Below the pieces are notes generated by a model. The model did not search any database, was not told the origin of the DNA, and worked only from the letters and a program-made list of their open reading frames with translations. A DNA stretch of 64,000 nucleotides from Terriglobia bacterium (GTDB taxonomy: Bacteria; Acidobacteriota; Terriglobia; Terriglobales; Acidobacteriaceae): NCBI GenBank assembly GCA_021324365.1, contig JAJPJE010000048.1, forward strand, positions 28,512-92,511. The letters are read 5' to 3'. This document shows, one piece after another, positions 45,818 through 56,776 of this stretch; position 1 is the stretch's first letter; every line of letters starts with the position of its first letter. The position numbers were made by a program, and so were the translations under genes.

Positions 45818-47206
45818 ATGGCTTCCGAGCAACTGACCATCCAGGCGGCTTCGCAACTCCTACGCGCTGGAAAACTCTCGCCGCTGGAGTTGACGAACTC
45901 ATGCCTGAGCCGAATTGAGCACCTGAATCCCAAGCTCAATGCTTTCATCACGATTACCGCTGAGAGCGCTCTCGAAGAGGCCCGCTACGCCGAAGCCGAA
46001 ATCCGCGCAGGTAAATACCGCGGGCCTTTGCATGGAATTCCGCTTGCACTCAAGGATCTGATGGATACAGGAGGTGTACGCACCACGGCAGCCAGTCATC
46101 TTTTCGAGAAACGGGTGCCTGCGGAAGATGCGTTTGTAGTGAAACGCCTGAAAGCAGCGGGTGCGGTTTTGCTCGGGAAACTGAACCTGCACGAATTCGC
46201 CTATGGCGGAAGCGGATTAATCGGCGCGTTCGGAATCACGCGTAATCCCTGGGATACCGAGCGAATCACCGGCGGATCGTCTTCCGGATCGGCAGCGGCC
46301 GTCGCTGCCGGCCTGTGTCTTGGAGCGATTGGCACCGACACCGCTGGATCGATTCGCCTGCCATCTTCTTTCTGTGGGATCACCGGTTTTAAACCCACAT
46401 TTGGCCTGATCAGCGCAAACGGCGTCATTCCGCTGGCATCATCTTACGATCACGTCGGACCTATGGCGAAGACCGCAGAAGACTGCGCGCTGATGCTCGA
46501 TGCCATTGCCGCGTACCATTCGTGGGATCCCAACAGTACTACCGTTCAACCCGGCGGCTACTCTGCAGCGCTGCCAGATGAAAGTCCCCGTTTTCGACTG
46601 GCGATTGCAAAGGGCCCTTTCCAAAATGATCTCGACTCCGAGGTCGCCGCAGCTCTTGAAGAAGCGTTGTCTATTGCGCGCAAATTCTCTGCCGATATAC
46701 AGGATATTTCAGTTCCGGGCGATACCAGCCGTACAGTTCAGGTCTACGAGGCGTACCAGTACCATGCAAAGTATCTGCCAGGCTCGGCGGATAAATATCA
46801 GCCGGAAACACTGCGCCGCATCATGGCCGGAGAGAAAGTCACGTTTGAGGAGTACCGGCAGAGAAAATCCGAACTGCTCAATCTGCGGCGTCAGGCGGCT
46901 ACGATCTTCGAGCGAATTGACCTGATTCTCACGCCAACGGTACCTGTGCTGCCACCTGTGATCGCAGAATTGCAGGCTAATCCAGATCAACTTCGTCCTG
47001 CTGAAATCGTGATGTTACGCAACACCCGTCCATTCAACGTGCTCGGGTTACCGTCTATCTCAATTCCGTGCGGATTATCGAAATCCGGCCTCCCCATCGG
47101 ATTACAAATCTCCGGGCCTGCGCACGAAGACGCTCTCGTTCTCCGCTTTGCTCATGCCCTGCAGCAAGCCACTGACTGGCACAAGGCTGCTGCGCCTCTG
47201 ATATAG
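45818..47206 (+). CDS. Amidase, amidase-signature family (GatA/AtzF-like)
   Basis: A 462-residue amidase-signature enzyme with the Ser-cisSer-Lys triad: Lys in [14 protein letters not shown], cis-Ser in [15 protein letters not shown], and nucleophile region [16 protein letters not shown]. It would hydrolyse a carboxamide. The neighbours give no clue and no GatB or GatC gene is present, so a stand-alone amidase is more likely than the GatCAB subunit. The ATG at 45818 (MASEQLTIQ) fits the family N-terminus, with a TACAAT hexamer 20 bases upstream. ATG 45791 is an equally open alternative and neither has a Shine-Dalgarno sequence. Confidence 0.9.
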   Translation: MASEQLTIQAASQLLRAGKLSPLELTNSCLSRIEHLNPKLNAFITITAESALEEARYAEAEIRAGKYRGPLHGIPLALKDLMDTGGVRTTAASHLFEKRVPAEDAFVVKRLKAAGAVLLGKLNLHEFAYGGSGLIGAFGITRNPWDTERITGGSSSGSAAAVAAGLCLGAIGTDTAGSIRLPSSFCGITGFKPTFGLISANGVIPLASSYDHVGPMAKTAEDCALMLDAIAAYHSWDPNSTTVQPGGYSAALPDESPRFRLAIAKGPFQNDLDSEVAAALEEALSIARKFSADIQDISVPGDTSRTVQVYEAYQYHAKYLPGSADKYQPETLRRIMAGEKVTFEEYRQRKSELLNLRRQAATIFERIDLILTPTVPVLPPVIAELQANPDQLRPAEIVMLRNTRPFNVLGLPSISIPCGLSKSGLPIGLQISGPAHEDALVLRFAHALQQATDWHKAAAPLI

Positions 47207-47244
47207 GCCGCGAGCAGATCGAACAGATTTACTTGCGTTAGGCG

Positions 47245-48117
47245 TTATCGATTTGAGTTGGCAGTGGAGGCTAGCGTTGTCAGATAGTGGTCCACATAGT
47301 GATCGAATAACTTTGCCAATGCGCTGGTCACTTCACCTTTGGTTGAAAACTCTCGTTTCTCTACATGGCTAACCGGCTGTACCTGCCGTGTTGTCGAGGT
47401 AATGAAGATCTCGTCCGAATCGAGAAACTCTTCCGGCGTCATCACGTGTTCGGCAATCGCGATTCCAATTCGCTCCGATTCCTCCAGCAGAATCTGTCGT
47501 GACACACCCGCCAAACATCCGGTGCTGAGTGGCGGAGTCAATACACTTCCAGCTTTCACGCAGAACAGATTGCCCGCCGTACACTCCGCCACCTCGCCAC
47601 GTTCGTTTATCAGCACCATGTCTTCGAACCCGCGCTCGTGAGCCTTTTCCACCAACCACACGTTCTGCAACCACGAGGTCACTTTGGTTCCTGCCAGCGG
47701 ATGCGCCGCGTGTCGGCCGTTCAACTGGATGCCAAGCTTTACCGGTCCTACGCGTATCGGCAGATCGATCGTGTACATGATCAGATCCACCGTGGGCATG
47801 ATCTCCCTACTGCCCCAGATACCGATCTTGTTGTAGATGAAGTAAACGCGTGCGCACCCGTCGAGCACTTCGTTATTACGCAGCAATTGGATCAGGTTGT
47901 CGCGGATCTGCGCTTCACTTTTCTCCACGGGTAGACCGATGCGATAGGCGTCGGCCATCAATCGCTTCCAGTGACGCTCAAAGGCAAACGGCTGTCCTCC
48001 ATAGATTCGGATGGTGGTGAACACGCCCCAGCCGTTCAGAAGCCCCGCTTGCCCGGGTGAGAGCCGGACCTGCTCTAATGGAAGCAGGCTCTCGTTGTGA
48101 AAAACATATTTATGCAC
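47245..48117 (-). CDS. Class IV pyridoxal-phosphate aminotransferase (branched-chain/aminodeoxychorismate lyase type)
   Basis: A 290-residue fold-type IV PLP enzyme. It has GLLNGWGVFTTIRIYGGQPF and FAFERHWKRLMADAYRI at the N-terminus, the PLP Lys in AGTKVTSWLQNVWLVEKAHE, the Glu motif NERGEVAECTAGNLFCVK and STGCLAGVSRQILLEESERI. The family covers IlvE, D-alanine aminotransferase and PabC; the sequence does not separate these. It is divergent from the hom-met operon and convergent with the amidase gene. Confidence 0.87.
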   Translation of the reverse strand: MHKYVFHNESLLPLEQVRLSPGQAGLLNGWGVFTTIRIYGGQPFAFERHWKRLMADAYRIGLPVEKSEAQIRDNLIQLLRNNEVLDGCARVYFIYNKIGIWGSREIMPTVDLIMYTIDLPIRVGPVKLGIQLNGRHAAHPLAGTKVTSWLQNVWLVEKAHERGFEDMVLINERGEVAECTAGNLFCVKAGSVLTPPLSTGCLAGVSRQILLEESERIGIAIAEHVMTPEEFLDSDEIFITSTTRQVQPVSHVEKREFSTKGEVTSALAKLFDHYVDHYLTTLASTANSNR

Positions 48118-48283
48118 GTCGAAATCCCCGCTTATGATGCTCTCTGCAACTTCAATAAGTTACCCCTAAGTCCGAACAAGAGTTGGCATTCGAAGCGTCG
48201 GCACTCCCGGCGATACGGCATCTCGTTACATCGCGGTCTCATCCTCATTAAATCGGCGCTTGACTGCAAGCCGGGGATTAAGG

Positions 48284-48289
48284 CTTAAT
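48284..48289 (+). promoter_or_regulatory. Weak candidate -10 element for the hom-met leader
   Basis: CTTAAT lies 18 bp downstream of TTGACT (48260-48265). If used, transcription would begin around 48296 and the leader peptide would have only about 9 nt of 5' sequence. A more upstream promoter is possible. Confidence 0.3.
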
Positions 48290-48304
48290 TGAAGGATACT
48301 CAGT

Positions 48305-48418
48305 ATGTCGACCCGCTGTCAGATTCGGACAATTGTTGCATGCCGCCGGCCGGCCATGGCCATGAGCATGCACATGTGTACCATTCGTCCAACTGGCGCC
48401 GGGTTTCAGCAGAGCTAA
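48305..48418 (+). CDS. Methionine-rich leader peptide (37 aa) of the hom-metY-metX attenuator
   Basis: A 37-codon frame beginning ATG 48305 with GAAGGA eight bases upstream and ending TAA 48416-48418. After MSTRCQIRTIVACRRPA it reads MAMSMHMCTIRPT: four Met codons in seven, at 48356, 48362, 48368 and 48374, followed by Thr. The frame lies just upstream of an intrinsic terminator and the homoserine dehydrogenase gene. A leader peptide rich in the pathway end product, followed by a terminator, is the classical design of ribosome-mediated attenuation (trp, his, thr, ilv). Here methionine would be the sensed amino acid, with possible threonine input because homoserine feeds both. It was too short for standard gene calling. 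Confidence 0.72.
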   Translation: MSTRCQIRTIVACRRPAMAMSMHMCTIRPTGAGFQQS

Positions 48419-48458
48419 TCCCTAGCACTCATTCATAAGCTCCATCGAACCCATCGCC
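48395..48458 (+). promoter_or_regulatory. Predicted antiterminator pairing of the met attenuator
   Basis: GGCG-CC-GGGTT (48395-48405) can pair with AACCC-AT-CGCC (48448-48458): 5 plus 4 base pairs around a 2x2 internal loop. This uses the whole left arm of the terminator, so the two structures exclude each other. The upstream segment begins about 18 bases after the last of the clustered Met codons. A ribosome stalled there would leave it free, and one reaching the stop codon at 48416 would cover it. CCGGC at 48346-48350 could also pair with 48398-48402 as the protector stem when there is no translation. Confidence 0.6.
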
Positions 48459-48481
48459 AGATTGCAAGCGATGGGTTTTTT
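48448..48481 (+). terminator. Intrinsic terminator in front of homoserine dehydrogenase (attenuator)
   Basis: Perfect 10-bp stem AACCCATCGC (48448-48457) and GCGATGGGTT (48468-48477) with a 10-nt loop and a run of six T (48476-48481). It lies 24 bp upstream of the TTG start of hom and 29 bp after the leader stop, so it can only act as a regulator of the downstream operon. Confidence 0.85.
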
Positions 48482-48504
48482 GTTATCAGATCGAAGGGGG
48501 AACA

Positions 48505-49803
48505 TTGAGTACGCAGGCACAACCGGAGTTAGCGCGAAAGTCGGCGAAAGCCGAGGTCTGTAAAGTCGCAGTGCTCGGTTTTGGAACCGTCGGACGCGCT
48601 GTAGTCGAGATCCTGACTTATCGTCATCCCGCCGCCATAAAGCTCACTCACATCTTCAATCGCAACGTCGCCTCCAAGCATGTGTCTTGGGTGCCGAAAG
48701 ACGTTCGCTGGACCGAGGACATCGACGAGGTGTTGGCGTCGGACGTCGACCTGGTGATTGAGTTGATGGGTGGGGTTGAGCCTGCGAAACAGTGGGTGCG
48801 CCGCGCGCTCGAATCGGGAAAGTCGGTTGTGACCGCGAACAAGCAACTCATCGCGAATGCCGGGGCGGAACTGATCGAACTGGCACAGCGCAAAGGCGTG
48901 CTATTGGAGTTCGGAGCCTCGGTCGCGGGCGGTATTCCAGTTTTACTCGGTCTGCAGAAAGGACTCTCTGGCGATCAGATCTTTAAGATCACCGGCATTC
49001 TCAATGGCACCTGCAATTACATTCTCACGCGAATCGAATCTAGTGGGGTAACGTTCGACAGTGCGCTGGCCGAAGCGCAGCAGTTCGGATACGCCGAAGC
49101 CGATCCTACCGACGATCTCGAGGGCTATGACGCACGCGCGAAGCTTGCCATTCTTGCGCGCGTTGGATTGCACGCTCAGGTTCACCCTGAAGAAATCGCG
49201 GTCAGTTCCATCACCCCCATTCAGCCCGTCGACTTCCATTACGCCAACCTGCTCGGGTGCACGATTCGGCAGGTCTCCAGTGCCGCGCTAGAAGGTCAGA
49301 GGCTCGTCGCGTTTGTTCAGCCTGCTGTGATCCCGACCACTTCTCCGCTGGCGCGTGTACGAGGCAGTGAGAACGTGGTTATCAGCACCGGCAAATACGG
49401 CGGGGAAACCGCATTCTCCGGTCATGGGGCTGGCGGCCATCCGACCGCAGTGGCGGTCATATCGGACGTACTTCTCATCGCACAGCAGCGCGGAACCGCG
49501 CAACTCACGCCGGCGAAGAAACAGGAATTGACGTCAGAAGTCACCACGCCGCATTACGTTCGCTTTGTCGTCCGTGACCGGCCGGGGATTATCGCGCATC
49601 TCGCAAAAGTCTTCTCGAAGTATTCCATCAACATCGACGCAGTATTCCAGAAACCCGGGTTCGCAAAAACCAGCCTGCCTTTCGTTATCACACTCGAGGC
49701 CTGTGGCCGCTCGGTGCTCGACGAAGCGCTCGCTGAAATCGCTGAGGCGGACTTCCACGTGGAACCGCCGCTAAGTTTGCCAATTTTGAAAGAAACGAAT
49801 TGA
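48505..49803 (+). CDS. hom: Homoserine dehydrogenase with C-terminal ACT domain
   Basis: A 432-residue enzyme reducing aspartate semialdehyde to homoserine, the branch point to methionine and threonine. The NAD(P)-binding loop is VAVLGFGTVGRAVVEIL (about 22-38), with the motif SVVTANKQLIANAG and catalytic region VAGGIPVLLGLQKGL, ILNGTCNYILTRIESSG and EADPTDDLEGYDARAKLAIL. The ACT domain (about 350-425) reads HYVRFVVRDRPGIIAHLAKV and probably binds threonine for feedback control. The start is TTG 48505 with GAAGGGGG upstream. It is the first structural gene of the attenuated hom-metY-metX operon, with 9 bp to the next gene. Confidence 0.96.
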   Translation: MSTQAQPELARKSAKAEVCKVAVLGFGTVGRAVVEILTYRHPAAIKLTHIFNRNVASKHVSWVPKDVRWTEDIDEVLASDVDLVIELMGGVEPAKQWVRRALESGKSVVTANKQLIANAGAELIELAQRKGVLLEFGASVAGGIPVLLGLQKGLSGDQIFKITGILNGTCNYILTRIESSGVTFDSALAEAQQFGYAEADPTDDLEGYDARAKLAILARVGLHAQVHPEEIAVSSITPIQPVDFHYANLLGCTIRQVSSAALEGQRLVAFVQPAVIPTTSPLARVRGSENVVISTGKYGGETAFSGHGAGGHPTAVAVISDVLLIAQQRGTAQLTPAKKQELTSEVTTPHYVRFVVRDRPGIIAHLAKVFSKYSINIDAVFQKPGFAKTSLPFVITLEACGRSVLDEALAEIAEADFHVEPPLSLPILKETN

Positions 49804-52337
<2,534 letters not shown>

Positions 52338-52408
52338 CCTGACGCCACAACAAAAGCTGTCAAATCTCCTGTCTATCGCCACGCTCCAGCGCACTCAACT
52401 TTTGCCTA

Positions 52409-52437
52409 TTGACTGTAACAGTCGTTACATGTAACGT
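52409..52437 (+). promoter_or_regulatory. Promoter of the tetR-like gene, probably giving a leaderless mRNA
   Basis: TTGACT (52409-52414), 17-bp spacer, TAACGT (52432-52437). Initiation 7-8 bases after the -10 would fall at 52444-52446, on or beside the ATG at 52445. There is no Shine-Dalgarno sequence, consistent with leaderless translation. Confidence 0.5.
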
Positions 52438-52444
52438 CTGTTAC
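52415..52444 (+). promoter_or_regulatory. 30-bp palindromic operator overlapping the tetR-like promoter
   Basis: The left half GTAACAGTCGTTACA and right half TGTAACGTCTGTTAC are reverse complements except at one symmetric pair (position 8). The site fills the promoter spacer and -10 and ends one base before the ATG, so a dimer or pair of dimers of the encoded TetR-type protein bound here would block initiation. Confidence 0.65.
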
Positions 52445-53080
52445 ATGCCTTCTCCTCGCAAGCAAGAACTCCTGGAAGCATCCCTCGACTATCTGGTCAA
52501 GAATGGGGTAGCGGGCCTCTCCCTCCGCCCCCTCGCGGATGCTATCGGCACGAGTGCACGACTCTTGATCTTTCATTTCGGGTCAAAGGAGGCGCTATTG
52601 GCCGATATGCTGGGCGCGCTTCAGGTTCGGCTTCAGGCAGTACTTGTCGAAATGGCATCAGCATCTGCAAACTCGGTGGAAGGCTCGAGCCTTTTCGAGC
52701 GCTTCTGGAAGTGGGCAACGTCTCCGGCCAACCTTCGCCTGCTGCGACTCGGACTGGAAGTTCAAATACTCGCATTGCAGGATCCACAGATCTTCTCGAC
52801 AAAACTACGGGAGAGCAGCACAGCCTGGATGGATCTGGTCCTTCGAAGCCTCCCAGAACAAGAGCGCACACCTGCCACAGCAACTCTCTTCACGGCACTT
52901 TTTGACGGACTGGTCCTTGATCTTTTGACAACAGGAGACCGAAAACGCACTACCGACGCTGTCGTTCGCTTCGTCCAACTCATGCGCGAAAGCGTTCGGC
53001 AGACAACGCCCGCAATTCCCATCCCGAACAACCGACGACGTAAGCAAACGAAGCCAAGGCGGTCCAGACGGCTCTCATGA
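52445..53080 (+). CDS. TetR-family transcriptional regulator
   Basis: A 211-residue regulator. The N-terminal HTH has PRKQELLEASLDYLVKNGVA, GLSLRPLADAIGTSARLLIF and HFGSKEALLADML, followed by an all-helical ligand domain and an unusual basic tail (NNRRRKQTKPRRSRRLS). The start is at MPSPRKQEL; the 12-codon extension to 52409 reads through the operator palindrome and was rejected. It is followed 23 bp later by the CPBP protease gene, which is probably its co-transcribed target. The ligand is unknown. Confidence 0.9.
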   Translation: MPSPRKQELLEASLDYLVKNGVAGLSLRPLADAIGTSARLLIFHFGSKEALLADMLGALQVRLQAVLVEMASASANSVEGSSLFERFWKWATSPANLRLLRLGLEVQILALQDPQIFSTKLRESSTAWMDLVLRSLPEQERTPATATLFTALFDGLVLDLLTTGDRKRTTDAVVRFVQLMRESVRQTTPAIPIPNNRRRKQTKPRRSRRLS

Positions 53081-53103
53081 ATGCCGCCGGCTAGGAGAGG
53101 TAT

Positions 53104-53757
53104 ATGTACGAGCAGACCCTGAACAAAAGCAAAGCAGTTCGGCTTCTTGGCGTTGCGTTGGCGTTGGGACTAGGCTCATTTCCCATTACGCGGGTTGGAC
53201 ACGAATTCGCGAGCACCACTCATCTCCTAGCAAACGAGATCTACTGGTGGGGCGCAGTAGGCCTGGTGCTGATCTTCGTAACACGCATCGAGCGACGCCC
53301 ATTGAACTCCATCGGACTACGAAGGCCAAACGTTTGGGGGTTGGTCGCCGCGCTTGGCGCCGGCATTCTGATGGTGGCCGGCCTCGCGGGATTGCTGTAC
53401 ATCCTCTTCCCCGCCCTCCATCTCAGTATCAACAATTCCGTAGTAAATCAGCTCTTAGGAACACCACGCTGGTGGCTGTGGATTTCGACTGTGAGGGCAG
53501 CGGTCGCCGAAGAGGTTTTGTTTCGCAGCTATCCCATCGAGCGACTGGAAGAAGTCTCGGGTAGTCGTATATTTGCGGCTATTCTGAGCTGCGCCATTTT
53601 CAGCCTCGCGCATGTGAGCGTCTGGGGATGGGCACACCTGATGCTAGCTGGCTTCGGCGGTATTTGCCTCACGATACTTTACATGTGGCGACGCAATCTC
53701 TGGGTGAACATCATTGCTCACTTCATCGTAGACGCTACCGCGCTGCTGAGTGCATAA
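53104..53757 (+). CDS. CPBP-family intramembrane metalloprotease
   Basis: A 217-residue protein with about six membrane helices. The CAAX-protease/bacteriocin-processing motifs are Glu136-Glu137 with Arg141 (VAEEVLFRSYP), His170 (SLAHVSVWGWAHL) and a C-terminal His206-x3-Asp210 (IIAHFIVDATALL). Family members are glutamate-type intramembrane proteases or immunity-like proteins. GGAGAGG lies just before the ATG. It lies in a two-gene unit with the TetR-like regulator and ends just before a strong bidirectional terminator. Confidence 0.9.
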   Translation: MYEQTLNKSKAVRLLGVALALGLGSFPITRVGHEFASTTHLLANEIYWWGAVGLVLIFVTRIERRPLNSIGLRRPNVWGLVAALGAGILMVAGLAGLLYILFPALHLSINNSVVNQLLGTPRWWLWISTVRAAVAEEVLFRSYPIERLEEVSGSRIFAAILSCAIFSLAHVSVWGWAHLMLAGFGGICLTILYMWRRNLWVNIIAHFIVDATALLSA

Positions 53758-53788
53758 AAAAGGCGAGGCTGGTTGGCCTCGCCCTTTC
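53756..53788. terminator. Bidirectional terminator between the CPBP and xylA genes
   Basis: Stem GGCGAGGC (53762-53769) and GCCTCGCC (53776-53783), flanked by an A-run on the left (T-run leftward) and a short T-run on the right. It lies between convergent genes only 46 bp apart. Confidence 0.8.
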
Positions 53789-53803
53789 ATTTGTCGGCGT
53801 CGC

Positions 53804-54961
53804 TTAACGCACGCCGAACAAGACGTCCATGGTTAGCTGGTCAAGTCGCTCGTACGGCAACTTCTTCTGGGCCAGGTGAACACGGTCAAACTCGATATCT
53901 GCCAGCTTCGCAGAGGTTAGCTTTTCCGGGAGCTTCGGTCCGCCATTGCACGAGGCAATTTCCTTGAGCGTTGCCTTGATCTCCGGATTGGCATTCCATT
54001 CCTTTGCCTTTTGTTTCAGAATGAGATACGTCCGCATGCAACCGCGGGCAAAGTCTTTCACGCCTTCGTAGTCCTCGGTGCGATAGGCGTGGGCATCGAA
54101 GTGCCGCGGGCCGCTGTATCCGACATCTTCCAGGAACTTCACGAGGAAAAACGCGGCTTTCGGATTCACCGAACCGAAACGGAAATCCTGATCGTATTTC
54201 CCAGTCTCCTGATCATTCAGATCGATATGGAAGAGCTTTCCGGCTTCCCATGCCTGCGCCACCGAATGCAGCACATTCAGGCCAGGCATCTGCTCGTGAG
54301 CAACTTCCGGATTCACGCCGACCATCTCCGGATGGTCGAGGGTCGGAATAAATCCGAGATACGCGCCTGTCGTAGGAAAGTAGATGGCACCACGAGGCTC
54401 GTTCGGCTTTGCTTCCAGAGCGAACTTATAGCCATATTTCTGCGAGATGGAATACTCACAGAGGGAGTTGATCGCCTCGCGCAAACGCTTGATGGCGTCG
54501 TCCGGACGGCGGCATGCATCGCTCTCCGTGCCTTCACGGCCGCCCCACATCACAAAAATCTTGGCGCCGAATTCCGCGCCTAGATCCATTGCGCGCATCG
54601 TCTTCTGCAGCGCATAGGCACGTACACGGCAATCGTTGGATGTTAGCGCGCCATCGCGAAACACGGGGTCATAAAACAGATTGACAGTGGCCATCGGCAC
54701 CACGAGCCCGTGTTTCTTCAGCGCCGCACGAAAGTCTTTGACAATCTTGTCGCGTTCGGATGCCGTCGCATCGATCGGCACCAGATCGTTATCATGAAAG
54801 TTGACGCCCCAAGCGCCGCACTCGGCAAGCAATGCAACAATATCCACCGGAGAGATTGTCGGACGCACAGCTTCTCCAAACGGATCTCGTCCGCGATTCC
54901 CCACCGTCCAAAGCCCGAAAGTAAACTTGTCTTCCGGGCGAGGTTTAAACGAATCTGCCAT
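53804..54961 (-). CDS. xylA: Xylose isomerase, class I (short, actinobacterial type)
   Basis: A 385-residue isomerase converting D-xylose to D-xylulose. The active-site residues are His55 and Asp58 in [11 protein letters not shown], the catalytic Lys in [12 protein letters not shown] and the metal ligands in [30 protein letters not shown] and [11 protein letters not shown]. The length and [11 protein letters not shown] match the short class I enzymes of Streptomyces type. AAGGAG precedes the ATG. It lies 23 bp downstream of xylB and shares its promoter. Confidence 0.96.
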   Translation of the reverse strand: MADSFKPRPEDKFTFGLWTVGNRGRDPFGEAVRPTISPVDIVALLAECGAWGVNFHDNDLVPIDATASERDKIVKDFRAALKKHGLVVPMATVNLFYDPVFRDGALTSNDCRVRAYALQKTMRAMDLGAEFGAKIFVMWGGREGTESDACRRPDDAIKRLREAINSLCEYSISQKYGYKFALEAKPNEPRGAIYFPTTGAYLGFIPTLDHPEMVGVNPEVAHEQMPGLNVLHSVAQAWEAGKLFHIDLNDQETGKYDQDFRFGSVNPKAAFFLVKFLEDVGYSGPRHFDAHAYRTEDYEGVKDFARGCMRTYLILKQKAKEWNANPEIKATLKEIASCNGGPKLPEKLTSAKLADIEFDRVHLAQKKLPYERLDQLTMDVLFGVR

Positions 54962-54984
54962 GATGGCTCCTTAATTTTGTGAAC

Positions 54985-56517
54985 TCATGAAGCTGAGGCG
55001 CCTGCTTCTCCGCGCAATGCAGATCGAAGAGCCGGATACAGACGTTGATATGCCTGATACTGCCGCCGCATGACTGCCTGATCCTGCGGAGTTGGATTTA
55101 CTCGGGTCGCGACCTTTACGGCCACATCACAGGCTTCGTCTACGGACGCCCACGTTCCCGCTCCCACTCCGGCCAACAAGGCCGACCCGTAAGCGGCGCC
55201 CTCATCCGCCGCCACAATCTCCACGGCGTGGCTGTATACATCCGCCTGAATCTGCCGCCACAAGGAGGAACGCGCCCCGCCACCCCCCAACCGGATATTG
55301 GTCACCGGCACTTTCATCTCCTCGAAGATGGTGAACGTGTCGCGCAAACTGAACGCCACACCTTCCATGATGGCGCGAATGATGTGCCCACGTCCGTGAT
55401 TAGCCGCCAACCCGACCAGAGCGCCGCGCGCGTACGGATCGAGATGCGGAGTGCGCTCGCCCATCAGATAGGGAGCCCAGAGCACACCATCTGCTCCCGC
55501 TGGAATCTTTGCCGCTTCGTCCGCAAGACGGTCGTACGGGTCGCGATTGTCAGTTGTCACGGTTCCGAAGTTATCGCGGAACCAGCGCAGCGACAGTCCC
55601 GCTGCTTGTGTCACTCCCATGACGTGCCAACGCCCGGGAATTGCATGGCAGAAAGTATGTATGCGTCCTTTGGGGTCAAGTGCCGGACGATCCGTAGCCG
55701 CGAACACCACGCCCGAAGTGCCAATCGTGGCACTTACGGCGCCCGGGCGCACAATGCCCATGCCCACGGCGCCAGCGGCCTGATCGCCCGCGCCGCCCAC
55801 CACTGGCGTTCCCTCTCGGAGACCAGTTGCTTTCGCCCCTTGAGCCGAAATTCGTCCACTCACTTCGATGGATTCATACAGTTTCGGCAGCCACGCGGGA
55901 TTTACGCCGGCCGCCTCGATAACCTCCTGCGACCATCGCCGGTGCGCAACATCGAGCATCAGCGTGCCAGAGGCTTCGGCAACATCAATTGCCTTTTCAC
56001 CGGTGAGCCTGAAACGAATGTAGTCCTTGGGCAGCAGCACGCTGGCAATGCGCTTCCAGTTTGCCGGTTCATGCTTACGGACCCATAGCAACTTGGTAAC
56101 AGTAAAATTCGTCAGGGCGGGGTTCGAGGTCAGCTCGATGAGGCGAGACGCGCCAATCTTCTCAGTAAGTTCTCGGCATTCTTCTTCCGTTCGCTGATCG
56201 CACCAGATGATGGAAGGCCGTATGACCGCTCCGTTAGCGTCCAGTAAAACGGCACCGTGCATCTGGCCGGTCAAGCCGACACAAGCAATGTGCTCAGGAG
56301 AGACCCCGGCAATGCGAAGAGCCTCATGCACGGCAAGCTGACACGCCTTCCACCAGTCCGCGGGATCCTGTTCTGCCCAGCCGGTCTGCGGAGACGCGAA
56401 TGCGATGTGTTCACCCGTGGCGGCGCCGAGTACTTTTCCTGCGTCATCGACGATGACAGCCCTGGTGCCACCCGTGCCGACATCAATCCCTAAGAAGGTC
56501 CGCGACTGCGCTGTCAT
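54985..56517 (-). CDS. xylB: Xylulokinase, FGGY family
   Basis: A 510-residue sugar kinase phosphorylating D-xylulose. The N-terminal phosphate-1 motif is FLGIDVGTGGTRAVIVDDAG. CVGLTGQMHGAVLLD, SIIWCDQRTEEECRELTEKI and the C-terminal FGGY signature region GVAFSLRDTFTIFEEM with IRLGGGGARSSLWRQIQADV are present. GAAGGA sits at the ATG. It is the first gene of xylBA, and a LacI-type palindrome lies 23 bp upstream. No xylose transporter gene is present in the window. Confidence 0.95.
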   Translation of the reverse strand: MTAQSRTFLGIDVGTGGTRAVIVDDAGKVLGAATGEHIAFASPQTGWAEQDPADWWKACQLAVHEALRIAGVSPEHIACVGLTGQMHGAVLLDANGAVIRPSIIWCDQRTEEECRELTEKIGASRLIELTSNPALTNFTVTKLLWVRKHEPANWKRIASVLLPKDYIRFRLTGEKAIDVAEASGTLMLDVAHRRWSQEVIEAAGVNPAWLPKLYESIEVSGRISAQGAKATGLREGTPVVGGAGDQAAGAVGMGIVRPGAVSATIGTSGVVFAATDRPALDPKGRIHTFCHAIPGRWHVMGVTQAAGLSLRWFRDNFGTVTTDNRDPYDRLADEAAKIPAGADGVLWAPYLMGERTPHLDPYARGALVGLAANHGRGHIIRAIMEGVAFSLRDTFTIFEEMKVPVTNIRLGGGGARSSLWRQIQADVYSHAVEIVAADEGAAYGSALLAGVGAGTWASVDEACDVAVKVATRVNPTPQDQAVMRRQYQAYQRLYPALRSALRGEAGASAS

Positions 56518-56539
56518 TCCTTCGCCTGCGCTGAATGTC

Positions 56540-56553
56540 CGTTAACGTTAACG
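56540..56553 (-). promoter_or_regulatory. LacI-type operator upstream of xylBA
   Basis: CGTTAACGTTAACG is a perfect 14-bp palindrome with the central CG typical of LacI/GalR operators, 22 bp before the xylB start codon. The LacI-family gene at 62482-63528 is the only such regulator in the window and a candidate, but the flanking bases differ from the sites at 63585-63616. Confidence 0.5.
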
Positions 56554-56776
56554 ATGCGGCAAAATGCTAACACAACCGGGCCGCTTTGCCCGAATAAAGA
56601 TAAGCAAGTTGCGAGAATTAAATCGTCTGAAGGTACCAAAACCTGCACGAAGAAAGCTTAAATCCACGGGAAGTACTGTTCTGCCACCAGTATTTACTCG
56701 TGTTGCCAACCACGCGGCGGGTGCTGGGTAGAGTAAGACGGCTGGGGCGCAGATTGAGCAAACATCCGCCGTGCGA

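Noticed and set aside
48340..48420. SAM riboswitch ahead of hom
   Set aside because: No SAM-I or SAM-II core was recognisable, whereas a translated Met-rich frame and an alternative stem explain the terminator.
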